64,000 bases of DNA from an uncultured Tateyamaria sp. (GCF_947504105.1 NZ_CANNGP010000014.1:28265-92264); one strand, 5' to 3'. Counted from the stretch's first letter, positions 42,265-51,165 are shown. Notes: a model not told the origin generated them from the sequence alone. Numbers and translations: made by a program.

Positions 42265-43128
42265 ATGCGCCACCCCGTCATTCTGGCTGTCGCTCTTTCG
42301 GGCGCTATGGCCCTTGCCGCTTGCGATCAGAAAAACGCCGAAGAAACCGTCGAACGGGCCTTTCAGGACGTAAATGTCGTGGATGAAAGCGACCTGAACG
42401 ACGTGATGCTCACGGTCGCGGATCCCAACGAAGCTGTCACCTATTTCAGCCGCACGGCCAAGGACAATCCTGGCCGCATCGACGCGCAACGCGGTCTTGC
42501 TATCAGTCTCGTACGTGCCAAACGCTATACCGAAGCAAGCTCTGCCTACGCTAAACTGGTGAAGCTCGACGGTGTCACCAATGATGATCGTGTTGATTTT
42601 GCCGATGCGCTGTTGCGTTCGGGCGACTGGGCCCAGGCCGAAGAGCAATTGGACAAGGTTCCGCCCACAGTAGAGACATTCAAGCGTTACCGGCTCGAAG
42701 CATTGGTTGCCGACAGCAACAAGGAATGGAAGAAGGCCGACAGCTTCTATGAAACAGCCGTTGGCCTGACGACGCGCCCCTCCGGTGTGCTGAACAACTG
42801 GGGTTATTCCAAGCTGACGCGCGGTGACTTTGACGATGCCGAACGTCTGTTCACCGATGCGATCCGGCAGGACCCAAGCCTGTTTACCGCCAAGAACAAC
42901 TTGATCCTGGCCCGCGGCGCCCAAGGCAACTACAGCCTGCCCGTCATCCCCATGGACCAGACGGAACGCGCACAATTGCTGCATACGCTTGGCCTCGCGG
43001 CTGTGAAACAAGGCAACCTTGAGACGGGCAAAGGCTTGTTGCGCGATGCAATCGACACCCACCCACAGCATTTCGAAGCGGCAGTGCGTTCGCTGCGCGC
43101 GCTCGAAAACAACGTCTCGAACGGGTAA
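42265..43128 (+). CDS. TPR lipoprotein, TadD-like, copy 2
   Basis: A 287-residue lipoprotein with signal 'LAVALSGAMALAAC' and TPR-type helices ('AVTYFSRTAKDNPGRIDAQR', 'RYTEASSAYAKLVKLDG', 'LNNWGYSKLTRGDFDDAERL'). It is longer and more divergent than the first TadD protein, so the two may act at different points, for instance secretin piloting and pilin handling. AAGGA precedes the ATG at 42265; the upstream in-frame ATG at 42160 leads through non-conserved residues. The prepilin peptidase follows after three bases. Confidence 0.85.
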   Translation: MRHPVILAVALSGAMALAACDQKNAEETVERAFQDVNVVDESDLNDVMLTVADPNEAVTYFSRTAKDNPGRIDAQRGLAISLVRAKRYTEASSAYAKLVKLDGVTNDDRVDFADALLRSGDWAQAEEQLDKVPPTVETFKRYRLEALVADSNKEWKKADSFYETAVGLTTRPSGVLNNWGYSKLTRGDFDDAERLFTDAIRQDPSLFTAKNNLILARGAQGNYSLPVIPMDQTERAQLLHTLGLAAVKQGNLETGKGLLRDAIDTHPQHFEAAVRSLRALENNVSNG

Positions 43129-43131
43129 GAT

Positions 43132-43632
43132 ATGATGGCGCTTTCGGCCACGGTGGCCCTGTGGTTCCTACCGCTTCTGGTGCCGATCTGCCTTTACGTC
43201 GCCTATACCGACCTGGCAGAGATGCGGATCACCAACCCGACGGTGGTGACAATGGCCGCGATCTTCGCGGTTATGGGGCCGTTTCTCTATCCGATGGACG
43301 CCTATCTGTGGCAACTCGCTCATCTGGCTATCGTGCTTGTGGTCGGAATCTGTCTGAACGCAGCCGGCGCCATGGGTGCCGGTGATGCCAAATTCCTCGC
43401 CGCTGCAGCACCTTATGTTGCCCTTGGCGATATCCACTTGCTGATGGCGCTCTTTGCCGCGGTCCTGTTGGCGGCCTATGCTGCCCACACCATCGCAAAA
43501 CGCACCCCCCTGCACAGCTTTGCCCCCAACTGGGCCAGCTGGCGCCAGGAAGGGCGCAAATTCCCAATGGGCTTTGCTCTTGGCCCCACGCTTGTAATCT
43601 ACCTCGGACTAGCTGCGCTGTACGGCTCTTGA
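43132..43632 (+). CDS. cpaA: Prepilin peptidase CpaA (TadV), A24 family
   Basis: A 166-residue integral membrane aspartyl protease that removes the leader from Flp prepilins. Both catalytic aspartates are visible: Asp in 'VAYTDLAEMRITNP' and Asp in 'GAMGAGDAKFLAAAAPYV'. It has six hydrophobic segments and lacks the N-terminal methyltransferase part, as is normal for the TadV type. It likely processes the two pilins at the start of the locus. Two ATGs (43132, 43135) compete for the start. Confidence 0.93.
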   Translation: MMALSATVALWFLPLLVPICLYVAYTDLAEMRITNPTVVTMAAIFAVMGPFLYPMDAYLWQLAHLAIVLVVGICLNAAGAMGAGDAKFLAAAAPYVALGDIHLLMALFAAVLLAAYAAHTIAKRTPLHSFAPNWASWRQEGRKFPMGFALGPTLVIYLGLAALYGS

Positions 43633-43709
43633 CCCGTTAAAGCCACAATTTGGCCGAATAGCTGCGCTAAAACAGCCGAAACAAACGCAGATAAAACAGG
43701 CTCTGCCCC

Positions 43710-45017
43710 ATGAACATGCAAGTGTCAGACGTGATTGCACCCCCGGCTCCCAAGCGGATTCAGGACATGAAACTGCCCGTTGTGATGATGCGGGATATTC
43801 TGCTGAAAACCATGTTCCGCAAGACGCTGGACATGGTCTCGGACCTCAGTGTGGCGATGTGCCTTCCAATCCCTGTTGTGCAGGAATTGATCGACATGTG
43901 CCGCGACCAGCGGCTGATGGAGGCGACAGGTACCCTTAACGCCAACAATGGCAATGAAATGGGCTATCAGCTGACCGATGGCGGCAAGGCGCGCGCACTG
44001 GATGCGCTGGCGCAGTCCGAATATTTTGGGGCCATGCCAGTCCCGCTTGAGGTCTATCGCGAACAGGTCAAACGCCAGTCCATCCGCAACATCATGGTCA
44101 CCCGACAGCAACTGATCGGCGCCATGGGGCACCTCGTGCTGCCCGATGATCTCCTGGGTCAGCTTGGCCCTGCCGTATCGGCCGGCCGGTCGATCCTGAT
44201 GTATGGCCCGCCGGGCAACGGTAAATCCTCGATCTCCAACGGCATCCGCGACGCGCTTGGCGACAACGTCTATGTCCCCCGCGCCATCGAATATGCCGGT
44301 CAGGTCATCACCGTCTATGACCCGATCGTACACGTCATCGCCCCGGAAGAGGCGCAAGATCCGACTGCATTGCGGCGCAAGACGCCTTATGACAAACGCT
44401 ACGTCAAATGCGAACGCCCAACCGTGATCACCGGGGGTGAATTGTCGCTCGACATGCTGGACCTCGTCTACAACCCGACCGCGCGCACCTACCAAGCTCC
44501 ACTGCAGCTGAAATCCACCGGCGGCATCTTCATCGTGGACGACCTTGGCCGCCAGGCCGAACCGCCGCAGGCGCTGGTCAACCGCTGGATCGTTCCGCTC
44601 GAAGAAAGCAAGGACATCCTTGCCCTGCAATCAGGTGAAAAATTCGAAGTCCCCTTCGACACGCTGGTCGTCTTCTCGACCAACTTCCACCCGAATGAAA
44701 TCTTCGACCAAGCGGCTCTGCGCCGGATCTTCTTCAAGATCAAGATCGACGGACCCAATCAGGCGAACTTCCTGAAAATCTTTGCCATGGTGGCCAAGAA
44801 GAAAGGGATGACCCTGAACGAAGAGGCGCTCGTTTATCTTCTCAAGGTCAAATACCCGACGATCGACAACATCTATGCCAACTACCAGCCGAACTTCCTG
44901 GTGGATCAGATGGCGGCGACCTGCAATTTCGAAGGCATCCCCTTGCAAATGACGCCCGAACTGATTGACCGGGCCTGGGCCAACATGTTCGTCAAGGACG
45001 AACATATCGTCAAATGA
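43710..45017 (+). CDS. AAA ATPase with N-terminal winged-helix-like region, Tad-associated
   Basis: A 435-residue AAA+ protein. Residues 1-100 look like a helical or winged-helix region ('MCRDQRLMEATGTLNANNGN' then 'EMGYQLTDGGKARALDALAQ'). The ATPase core has Walker A 'MYGPPGNGKSSISNGI' near residue 165, Walker B 'GGIFIVDDLGRQ' and sensor 'VVFSTNFHPNEI'. Walker B lacks the usual DE pair, with DD instead. It follows the prepilin peptidase by 77 bases and overlaps the next gene by four (ATGA). Similar ATPases accompany Tad loci in Rhodobacteraceae; I know of no assigned function. Confidence 0.75.
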   Translation: MNMQVSDVIAPPAPKRIQDMKLPVVMMRDILLKTMFRKTLDMVSDLSVAMCLPIPVVQELIDMCRDQRLMEATGTLNANNGNEMGYQLTDGGKARALDALAQSEYFGAMPVPLEVYREQVKRQSIRNIMVTRQQLIGAMGHLVLPDDLLGQLGPAVSAGRSILMYGPPGNGKSSISNGIRDALGDNVYVPRAIEYAGQVITVYDPIVHVIAPEEAQDPTALRRKTPYDKRYVKCERPTVITGGELSLDMLDLVYNPTARTYQAPLQLKSTGGIFIVDDLGRQAEPPQALVNRWIVPLEESKDILALQSGEKFEVPFDTLVVFSTNFHPNEIFDQAALRRIFFKIKIDGPNQANFLKIFAMVAKKKGMTLNEEALVYLLKVKYPTIDNIYANYQPNFLVDQMAATCNFEGIPLQMTPELIDRAWANMFVKDEHIVK

Positions 45018-45802
45018 TCGGGCTCGCGGGCTGCGGACGCATGGGGTTGCCGATGCTGACCGCTCTGCGCGACGGGGGCGTGCGTGCCAACGGCTTTGAC
45101 GTGGTGGACAAAGGCATTCCGCATATCACAACCAACATCATGGCCTTCGCCCCCGATCTCGAAACCCTGTTTTCTGTTGTCAGGGACGAAGATGAGACAA
45201 ACGCCCTCCTCTTCGATACGCAGAACCTGATGGGCACCGCATCCAAACTGCGGCGCATCTTCGTCTGCTCCACGCTCTCGCCCCGCTACGTCAAGGGCCT
45301 GCGGGACCGGGTGCCAGATCACATCACCCTGATAGACGCGCCCATGTCGGGCGCCGTCATCGCTGCCGAAAATCGAACGCTCAGCTTCATGCTGGGGGGC
45401 ACAGATACTGACATCGACGACGCCAAGCCGTTGCTTGCCCTCATGGGGCAGCACTTCCATCACATGGGCCGCTACGGCGCAGGCATGCAAGCCAAGGTGC
45501 TCAACAACCTGCTTGCGGCATCCCACACCGCCATGACACGGCTTGTGCTGGATTGGGCGGACGGGGCCGGGCTGGATACACAGCACTTACTGGAACTGAT
45601 CGAAACGTCATCGGGCCAGAACTGGTTGGCCTCAGGCTTCGACACCATCGAGTTTGCCAAACACGGCTATGCCCCCGACAACTCCATCGGCATCCTGGTC
45701 AAGGATGTCGCTGCCGCACTGGACGCAGCGCCCGATGGGGCGGATACAACCTTGCCCCAAGCAATCCAGAACAGCATCCGCGCGCTCACCCCGCGCAAAT
45801 GA
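45014..45802 (+). CDS. NAD(P)-dependent 3-hydroxyacid dehydrogenase (HIBADH-like)
   Basis: A 262-residue member of the 3-hydroxyisobutyrate / 6-phosphogluconate dehydrogenase group. The nucleotide motif is right at the start: 'MIGLAGCGRMGLPMLTALRD'. The substrate motif appears as 'LIDAPMSGAVIAAENRTLSF' and the catalytic lysine as 'GAGMQAKVLNNLLAASHTAM', all in order. It is somewhat shorter than the usual 290 residues, mainly at the C-terminus. Translational coupling (ATGA) with the AAA ATPase is unexpected, since no link between this enzyme and pili is known. Confidence 0.88.
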   Translation: MIGLAGCGRMGLPMLTALRDGGVRANGFDVVDKGIPHITTNIMAFAPDLETLFSVVRDEDETNALLFDTQNLMGTASKLRRIFVCSTLSPRYVKGLRDRVPDHITLIDAPMSGAVIAAENRTLSFMLGGTDTDIDDAKPLLALMGQHFHHMGRYGAGMQAKVLNNLLAASHTAMTRLVLDWADGAGLDTQHLLELIETSSGQNWLASGFDTIEFAKHGYAPDNSIGILVKDVAAALDAAPDGADTTLPQAIQNSIRALTPRK

Positions 45803-45843
45803 CTCACCGCGCGCTGCGTTAACCACCGAACGACCGCCCCAGA

Positions 45844-45872
45844 TGCACAGGAGGTGTACGGATGGTGACACC
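45844..45872 (+). repeat. 11-bp-period tandem motif upstream of the Lhr helicase
   Basis: TGCACAGGAGG, TGTACGGATGG and a partial TGACACC follow one another in exact 11-base steps, the same design as at 7321-7361. It ends about 135 bases before the helicase ATG. Confidence 0.55.
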
Positions 45873-46007
45873 AAGCCATACGCCCTTAAACTCACTGAAT
45901 TCTGGGGGGATTCTGCGCGACACACGACTCTCTTCACTTTGCCAAAAAAACTCCCGCCGGAGGCTCCCGCACTTCCCACAAGCACACCATCCGCTACAGT
46001 GTCGGCC

Positions 46008-48446
46008 ATGACCTCCCTCCCCTGCATCTTCACCGGTTGGTTCGCCTCCAAAGGCTGGAGCATCCACCCCCATCAGCAGCAGATGCTGGACCGCGCAGAC
46101 GACCCCGCCCTTCTTCTCATTGCACCCACGGGTGGCGGTAAAACACTGGCCGGTTTCCTGCCCACGCTGGCCGACCTTGCAGAGAATGATCACGAGGGTC
46201 TGCATACTCTCTACATCTCGCCCCTCAAAGCATTAGCCGCTGATATCAAAAGGAATCTCCGCACGCCGGTTGCTGAGATAGGTCTCGACATCAGGATCGA
46301 GGACCGCACCGGCGACACCTCCCAAACCCAGAAAAAACGCCAGCGTGCCGACCCGCCCCATATCCTGCTGACGACGCCCGAAAGCCTCGCGCTGCTCACC
46401 TCTTACGAGGATGCACCGCGCATGTTTGCAGGCCTAAAACGGGTCATTGTCGACGAAATCCATGCGCTGGCCGAAAGCAAACGCGGCGACCAGATGTTTC
46501 TGGCCCTCTCACGCCTGCAAGCACTCCGCCCTGACCTCAAGCGTGTGGGCCTCTCGGCGACGGTCGAAGATCCGCACGCCATCGCCCACCTCCTCGCCAA
46601 GCATCCCGATCCCTGCGACATACTCCATGCAGACCCCGGGCCACCCCCAGACATCAAGATGTTGGTGACGGACGAACCGCCTCCATGGTCCGGTTCGGGC
46701 GGCAAATACGCCATCCCCGCGGTGCTGGAAGAGGTCAAGAAACACAAGACCACCCTCATCTTCCACAACACCCGCGCCCAGGCCGAACTGTATTTCCACA
46801 ACATCTGGCTCGCCAACGAAGACCAGTTACCCATCGGCATTCACCATGGGTCCCTCGACCGCCAGCAACGCGAAAAGGTCGAACAGGCGATGGTCGACGG
46901 CCAGCTCAAGGCGATCGTCTGTACCGGGACGCTCGACCTTGGGATCGATTGGGGTGACGTTGACCTCATCATTCAGGTCGGTGCGCCGAAAAACGTCAAA
47001 CGGCTGGTTCAACGGATCGGTCGCGCCAACCACCGCTACAACGCCCCATCAAAGGCGTTGCTCGTGCCCGCCAACCGCTTCGAAGTGGTTGAATGCGTCG
47101 CCGCGCTCGATGCGGTGAAGGAGGGCGCGCTCGACGGCGACCCACGCGGCCCCGGCCCCCGCGATGTGCTTTGCCAACACATTCTGATTGCCGCCTGCGC
47201 CGGTCCATTCGATGCAGATGCGCTTTTTGACGAAATATCAACCACGGGCGCGTATACGTCGTTGTCGCGTGCGGAATTTGATGCCTGCCTCGATTTCTGC
47301 GCCACCGGCGGCTACGCCCTACGCGCTTACGATCAATGGAAGCGACTGCAACAACGACCCGACGGCCAATGGCAATTGCGCGATCCCCGCAGTGCCCAAC
47401 GGATCCGTATGAACATCGGCACGATTCAAGATACCGATACGCTCAAGGTGCGGTTCAAGGGCCGCGGCGGCAAACCACTCGGCGAGATCGAAGAAGGCTT
47501 TGCGGCCTCGTTGACCCCAGGCGACACCTTCCTCATCGGCGGCCAGATCGTACGCTACGATTCACTGCGCGAAATGACCGTCCAGGTGACCCGCGACGCC
47601 GCCAAGAAGCCCAAGATCGCCACCTTCCTCGGCACCAAATTCGCCACATCCACACAGCTCAGCCACCGCATCATCGACATGTTTCAACAGGACACGTGGC
47701 CGTCCCTGCCCCAACACACCGCTGAATGGCTCAGCCTCCAACGAGGCGTCAGCCGCCTGCCCGAACCCGGTCGCCTGCTGATCGAAAGCTTCCCTTACGA
47801 CAGCCGTATCCACACCGCCGTCTACGGTTTTGCAGGCCGTAACGCCATGCAAACACTGGGGCTTCTACTGACCAAGCGGATGGAGGAAACAGGCCTTAAC
47901 CCGCTCGGCTTCCTTGCCACAGACTACGCCACTCTCATCTGGGGTCTCAACAAGATCACGGATCCAGCCCCTCTTTTTGATATCGAAGCGCTTCGCGACG
48001 GGCTCGACCGGTGGCTGGCTGGCAACGCCGTGATGAAACGCACCTTTCGCGCTTCCGCGACCATCGCCGGGCTGATCGAACGCAACTTGCCCTCCAACCG
48101 CAAGACCGGGCGGCAGGCCACCTTCAGCTCCGACATCCTCTATGACACGCTTGCCAAGTATGATCCCGATCACCTCATGCTGCAGATCACACGCGAAGAG
48201 GCCATGCGCGGCCTTGTCGACTTTGGTCGCATTGAGGAAATGTGCGCCCGTATCGGCGACCGCATCGACCTGACCGAATATGATCGCATTACACCACTCG
48301 CCGCCCCCCTGATGCTCGAGGTCGGCCGCGTACCCATCAAGGGTCTCGCCGAAGAAAAACTGCTCGCGGAAGAGGCCGAACGCCTGATGACCACCGCCGG
48401 ATTACCACCTGAACCCAAGAAAAGGGAATGGCGCGTTCCCTTCTAA
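46008..48446 (+). CDS. Ligase-associated DNA damage response DEXH-box helicase (Lhr-type)
   Basis: An 812-residue superfamily 2 helicase of the short Lhr type, which in many bacteria acts with a DNA ligase, an exonuclease and PdeM in DNA repair. Motif I is 'APTGGGKTLAGFLPTLADL' near residue 45, motif II 'VIVDEIHALAESKRG' (DEIH), motif III 'LSATV', and motif VI 'QRIGRANHRYNAP'. The C-terminal half has the Lhr winged-helix/beta region ending 'EPKKREWRVPF'. The frame is open for 118 more codons upstream, but that part overlaps the dehydrogenase and is not conserved, so the ATG at 46008 is chosen. PdeM follows; ligase and exonuclease are not in the window. Confidence 0.92.
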   Translation: MTSLPCIFTGWFASKGWSIHPHQQQMLDRADDPALLLIAPTGGGKTLAGFLPTLADLAENDHEGLHTLYISPLKALAADIKRNLRTPVAEIGLDIRIEDRTGDTSQTQKKRQRADPPHILLTTPESLALLTSYEDAPRMFAGLKRVIVDEIHALAESKRGDQMFLALSRLQALRPDLKRVGLSATVEDPHAIAHLLAKHPDPCDILHADPGPPPDIKMLVTDEPPPWSGSGGKYAIPAVLEEVKKHKTTLIFHNTRAQAELYFHNIWLANEDQLPIGIHHGSLDRQQREKVEQAMVDGQLKAIVCTGTLDLGIDWGDVDLIIQVGAPKNVKRLVQRIGRANHRYNAPSKALLVPANRFEVVECVAALDAVKEGALDGDPRGPGPRDVLCQHILIAACAGPFDADALFDEISTTGAYTSLSRAEFDACLDFCATGGYALRAYDQWKRLQQRPDGQWQLRDPRSAQRIRMNIGTIQDTDTLKVRFKGRGGKPLGEIEEGFAASLTPGDTFLIGGQIVRYDSLREMTVQVTRDAAKKPKIATFLGTKFATSTQLSHRIIDMFQQDTWPSLPQHTAEWLSLQRGVSRLPEPGRLLIESFPYDSRIHTAVYGFAGRNAMQTLGLLLTKRMEETGLNPLGFLATDYATLIWGLNKITDPAPLFDIEALRDGLDRWLAGNAVMKRTFRASATIAGLIERNLPSNRKTGRQATFSSDILYDTLAKYDPDHLMLQITREEAMRGLVDFGRIEEMCARIGDRIDLTEYDRITPLAAPLMLEVGRVPIKGLAEEKLLAEEAERLMTTAGLPPEPKKREWRVPF

Positions 48447-48561
48447 CCCGCCTGCTTCTTCTGACGGAAAATACGACGGGGGAGGCGCTCCGCGCCGGGG
48501 GCAGAGCCCCAACAGTAAGGCATATCTTGATGCGCCCTGTCCCCAAGGCTATGAACAAAAA

Positions 48562-49233
48562 ATGAACACCTGCGACGTCTCCCTCGCCGGCGCAGCGCTT
48601 AAGGCGCTTGGCTCCGGCGCACTCTACTGGCCTGACCAACACCTGCTCTGCATCTCGGACCTGCATCTAGGCAAGGCCGAACGTATCGCCCGACGCATCG
48701 GTATGCAGCTGCCTCCCTACGAGACGCGCGATACCCTCACCCGCCTCGCTACCGACCTCGACGCGACAAGCGCGCGCACGGTCATCTGCCTCGGTGACAG
48801 CTTCGATGATCTGACCGCCGCCCGCAGCCTGCCCGAGGAGGAACGGCTCTGGATCACGAAGCTGCAGGCGGGCCGTCGCTGGGTCTGGATCGAAGGCAAC
48901 CACGACCCCGGCCCCATCGAGTTCGGCGGCACACACCTGGCCGAACTGCCCATTGGCGCACTGACCTTTCGCCACATCGCCAAACCCGGCGCGAGCGGCG
49001 AAGTGTCCGGACATTACCACCCAAAGGCAACGCTCCAGACACGCGCACGGGCCATCTCGCGCCCTGCCTTTCTGATCGATAGCGACAAGCTAATCCTGCC
49101 CGCCTACGGCACCTATACCGGTGGGCTGCGCAGTGATGGCCAGACCCTCAGCAAGCTGATGCGCCCCGATGCCAACGCCATCCTCACCGGACCGAAACCG
49201 GTGCGGGTGCCAATGCCACGCGGGGTCACATGA
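48562..49233 (+). CDS. pdeM: Ligase-associated metallophosphoesterase PdeM
   Basis: A 223-residue calcineurin-like phosphoesterase, the PdeM partner of the Lhr-type helicase in DNA repair. Metal ligands are 'CISDLHLGKAERIAR', 'CLGDSFDDLTA', 'WIEGNHDPGPIEFGG' and 'GEVSGHYHPKATL', covering all four motifs. The downstream 'LPAYGTYTGGLRSD' is a family mark. It is 115 bases after the helicase, across a GC-rich hairpin, and overlaps the thioesterase by four bases. Confidence 0.93.
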   Translation: MNTCDVSLAGAALKALGSGALYWPDQHLLCISDLHLGKAERIARRIGMQLPPYETRDTLTRLATDLDATSARTVICLGDSFDDLTAARSLPEEERLWITKLQAGRRWVWIEGNHDPGPIEFGGTHLAELPIGALTFRHIAKPGASGEVSGHYHPKATLQTRARAISRPAFLIDSDKLILPAYGTYTGGLRSDGQTLSKLMRPDANAILTGPKPVRVPMPRGVT

Positions 49234-49637
49234 AGGACCGGATCGCAACCAGCTTTGCCCGGCAAAGCATGATGAAAACCTTCGGTGCCAAGTTGGACGA
49301 GGTCAGGGAAGGGCGCGTGATCCTCTCCGCGCCCATCCTGCCCGGCAGCCGTCAACAACAAGGGTTTGCCCATGCCGCCCTTACCTTTGGCCTTGGCGAC
49401 AGCGCGGCAAGCTACGCGGCCCTCACCACGCTCCCCGAGGATCAGGAGGTCGTGACGGCGGAAATCAAGATCAACCTCACCACCCCCGCCAACGGAGAGC
49501 GGTTGATCGCGAAAGGCCGGGTGATCAAACCCGGCCGTCGCCTCATCGTTGTCAGTTCAGAGGTCTTCACCATGACAAATGGTACCGAGACGCTGGTCGC
49601 CGTGCTTCAAGGCACGATGGTCCCAGTCAACCTGTAA
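49230..49637 (+). CDS. PaaI-family thioesterase (hotdog fold)
   Basis: A 135-residue single hotdog-domain thioesterase that hydrolyses an acyl-CoA. Diagnostic parts are the helix region 'QQQGFAHAALTFGLGDSAAS' and 'VVTAEIKINLTTPANGERLI', followed by 'AKGRVIKPGRRLIVVSSEVF', as in PaaI/YdiI relatives. The usual HGG is replaced by 'QQGFAHAA', a variant seen in this subgroup. It starts within the pdeM stop (ATGA), and its own stop lies inside a palindromic repeat. The natural substrate is unknown. Confidence 0.88.
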   Translation: MKDRIATSFARQSMMKTFGAKLDEVREGRVILSAPILPGSRQQQGFAHAALTFGLGDSAASYAALTTLPEDQEVVTAEIKINLTTPANGERLIAKGRVIKPGRRLIVVSSEVFTMTNGTETLVAVLQGTMVPVNL

Positions 49638-49660
49638 GGCGGAGGTGTCCTCCGCCCTCC
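49634..49660. repeat. Palindromic hairpin repeat, copy 2
   Basis: The same GGCGGAGG-TGT-CCTCCGCC core as at 21343-21369, starting within the thioesterase stop codon and ending two bases before the folD stop. In this convergent gap it could serve as a two-way terminator. Confidence 0.7.
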
Positions 49661-49661
49661 A

Positions 49662-50564
49662 TCAGGCTGTCAGCCCTTCCGGTTCCGCCAAGCCATTCGC
49701 GCGGCAGCAAGCGGTCACAGTGTTCGCCAGCAGACATGCGATGGTCATCGGCCCCACACCACCGGGAACAGGGGTGATGGCACCCGCCACCTCGGCGCAG
49801 CTGTCATAGTGACAGTCGCCCACGAGGCGTGTCTTGCCCTCGCCCTTTTCAGGCGCATCGATACGGTTGATGCCCACGTCGATCACGGTCGCCCCAGGTT
49901 TGATCCACTCACCGGTCACCATCTCGGGCCGTCCCACGGCAGCCACAACCACGTCCGCAGCGCGCACGACATCCTGAATGTCTTTGGTGCGCGAATGGGC
50001 GATCGTCACGGTACAGCTGTCACCCAGCAGCAACTGCGCCATCGGCTTGCCCACGATGTTCGACCGGCCAATCACCACAGCATTCAGACCCGACAAAGAT
50101 CCATGATGATCCCGCAACATCATCAAACAGCCCAGCGGAGTGCAAGGCACCATCGACTTCTGCCCTGTGCCCAACAGACCCACGTTCGAGATGTGGAACC
50201 CGTCAACATCCTTGGCCGGATCGATGGAGTTGATCACAAGATCCTCGTTCAAATGCCCAGGCAGCGGCAACTGAACGAGGATACCGTGAATCTCCGGGTC
50301 TTCGTTTAGCGATTTGACGACAGCCAGCAGATCAGCCTCGGATGTGTCGGCATCAAGCTTGTGCTCGACACTCTTCATACCGACCTCGACAGTCATCTTG
50401 CCCTTGGACCGGACATAGACCTGGCTTGCCGGGTCTTCGCCCACCAACACGACCGCAAGACCGGGCGTGACCCCGTGCGCTTCTTTCAGGCGGGCCACAT
50501 GGTCGGCCACCTGGCCCCGCACTTTGGCCGCAAAGGCCTTGCCATCAATTACAGTCGCGGTCAT
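49662..50564 (-). CDS. folD: Methylenetetrahydrofolate dehydrogenase / cyclohydrolase FolD
   Basis: A 300-residue bifunctional enzyme that interconverts methylene-, methenyl- and formyl-tetrahydrofolate with NADP. The catalytic lysine lies in '[17 protein letters not shown]' near residue 56, the substrate loop is '[15 protein letters not shown]', and the NADP site is '[17 protein letters not shown]' with the C-terminal '[18 protein letters not shown]'. It works with fhs, 600 bases upstream on the same strand, to move one-carbon units. The small secreted-protein gene lies between them. Confidence 0.96.
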   Translation of the reverse strand: MTATVIDGKAFAAKVRGQVADHVARLKEAHGVTPGLAVVLVGEDPASQVYVRSKGKMTVEVGMKSVEHKLDADTSEADLLAVVKSLNEDPEIHGILVQLPLPGHLNEDLVINSIDPAKDVDGFHISNVGLLGTGQKSMVPCTPLGCLMMLRDHHGSLSGLNAVVIGRSNIVGKPMAQLLLGDSCTVTIAHSRTKDIQDVVRAADVVVAAVGRPEMVTGEWIKPGATVIDVGINRIDAPEKGEGKTRLVGDCHYDSCAEVAGAITPVPGGVGPMTIACLLANTVTACCRANGLAEPEGLTA

Positions 50565-50583
50565 GTCGGTTGGATCTCCTCAC

Positions 50584-51057
50584 TTATCGGATGAAGTTCA
50601 CCTGATGCGCCCAGGTTTCGCCATCGCTGATCACCAGCGTGTCGAATTCCATCAGTTGCAGCAGGTCAAAAAAGGTCGCTACAAATTGCAGCTCTTGCGC
50701 ACGAAAGAAGTCGTTGTTGCGCATGTTGGACGTCATTTGCGCCAGTACCGCGCGGGCACGGAACAGTGTGGAAAACACCTCGTCATCCAATGCGATGACG
50801 GTCAGATGCTTGGCATCCGCCCCCTTGGCAAAGAAGACGAAGCGCGGACTTTCCGGGGCCGCAAGCTGAGCCACGGTCAGGTTGGTCACGAACTCGACTC
50901 GCACGCCCTTGCTTGAATCAGGCGCCTGTCGGATCACGCGGGTGAAATCCTCGTTCGATGTCACGTCGGGATAGTAATACCCCTCGTAACGCTCCTGTGC
51001 GTGGGCCGTCATGGCGGTGAAAACGACGGTAGCAATCAAGGCAAGCAATCTGGTCAT
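50584..51057 (-). CDS. Secreted protein of unknown function between fhs and folD
   Basis: A 157-residue precursor with signal peptide 'RLLALIATVVFTAMTAHA', cleaved before 'QERYEGYYYPDVTSNEDF'. The mature part has alternating strands such as 'VRVEFVTNLTVAQLAAPESP' and 'LTVIALDDEVFSTLFRARAV', and no cysteines. I do not recognise the family; molybdopterin-guanine dinucleotide biosynthesis or folate roles are not suggested by any motif. A GGAGG site seven bases before the ATG at 51057 fixes the start. It lies 19 bases before folD, so it is co-transcribed with it. Confidence 0.8.
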   Translation of the reverse strand: MTRLLALIATVVFTAMTAHAQERYEGYYYPDVTSNEDFTRVIRQAPDSSKGVRVEFVTNLTVAQLAAPESPRFVFFAKGADAKHLTVIALDDEVFSTLFRARAVLAQMTSNMRNNDFFRAQELQFVATFFDLLQLMEFDTLVISDGETWAHQVNFIR

Positions 51058-51120
51058 GAACAATCCTCCGAATGATAGCTCGCACGCTGACTGCCAAGAC
51101 GACCATCGGTCAATGGGATT

Positions 51121-51152
51121 TCAGCCTCGTCATCGCTTTGTGACGGGGCTGA
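51121..51152 (-). terminator. Terminator-like hairpin after fhs
   Basis: On the minus strand TCAGCCCCGTCA pairs with TGACGAGGCTGA (one mismatch) around an eight-base loop, 14 bases after the fhs stop. The following T content is low. Confidence 0.5.
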
Positions 51153-51165
51153 AACAGGTGTTGGA

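Noticed and set aside
45654..46007. 118-residue N-terminal extension of the Lhr helicase
   Set aside because: It overlaps the dehydrogenase in another frame and precedes the normal start of the family.
48450..48545. GC-rich hairpins between the helicase and pdeM as a possible regulatory RNA
   Set aside because: The GGGGGAGGCGC...GGGGCAGAGCCCC type sequence is a common Rhodobacteraceae intergenic stem-loop; nothing further supports an RNA gene.
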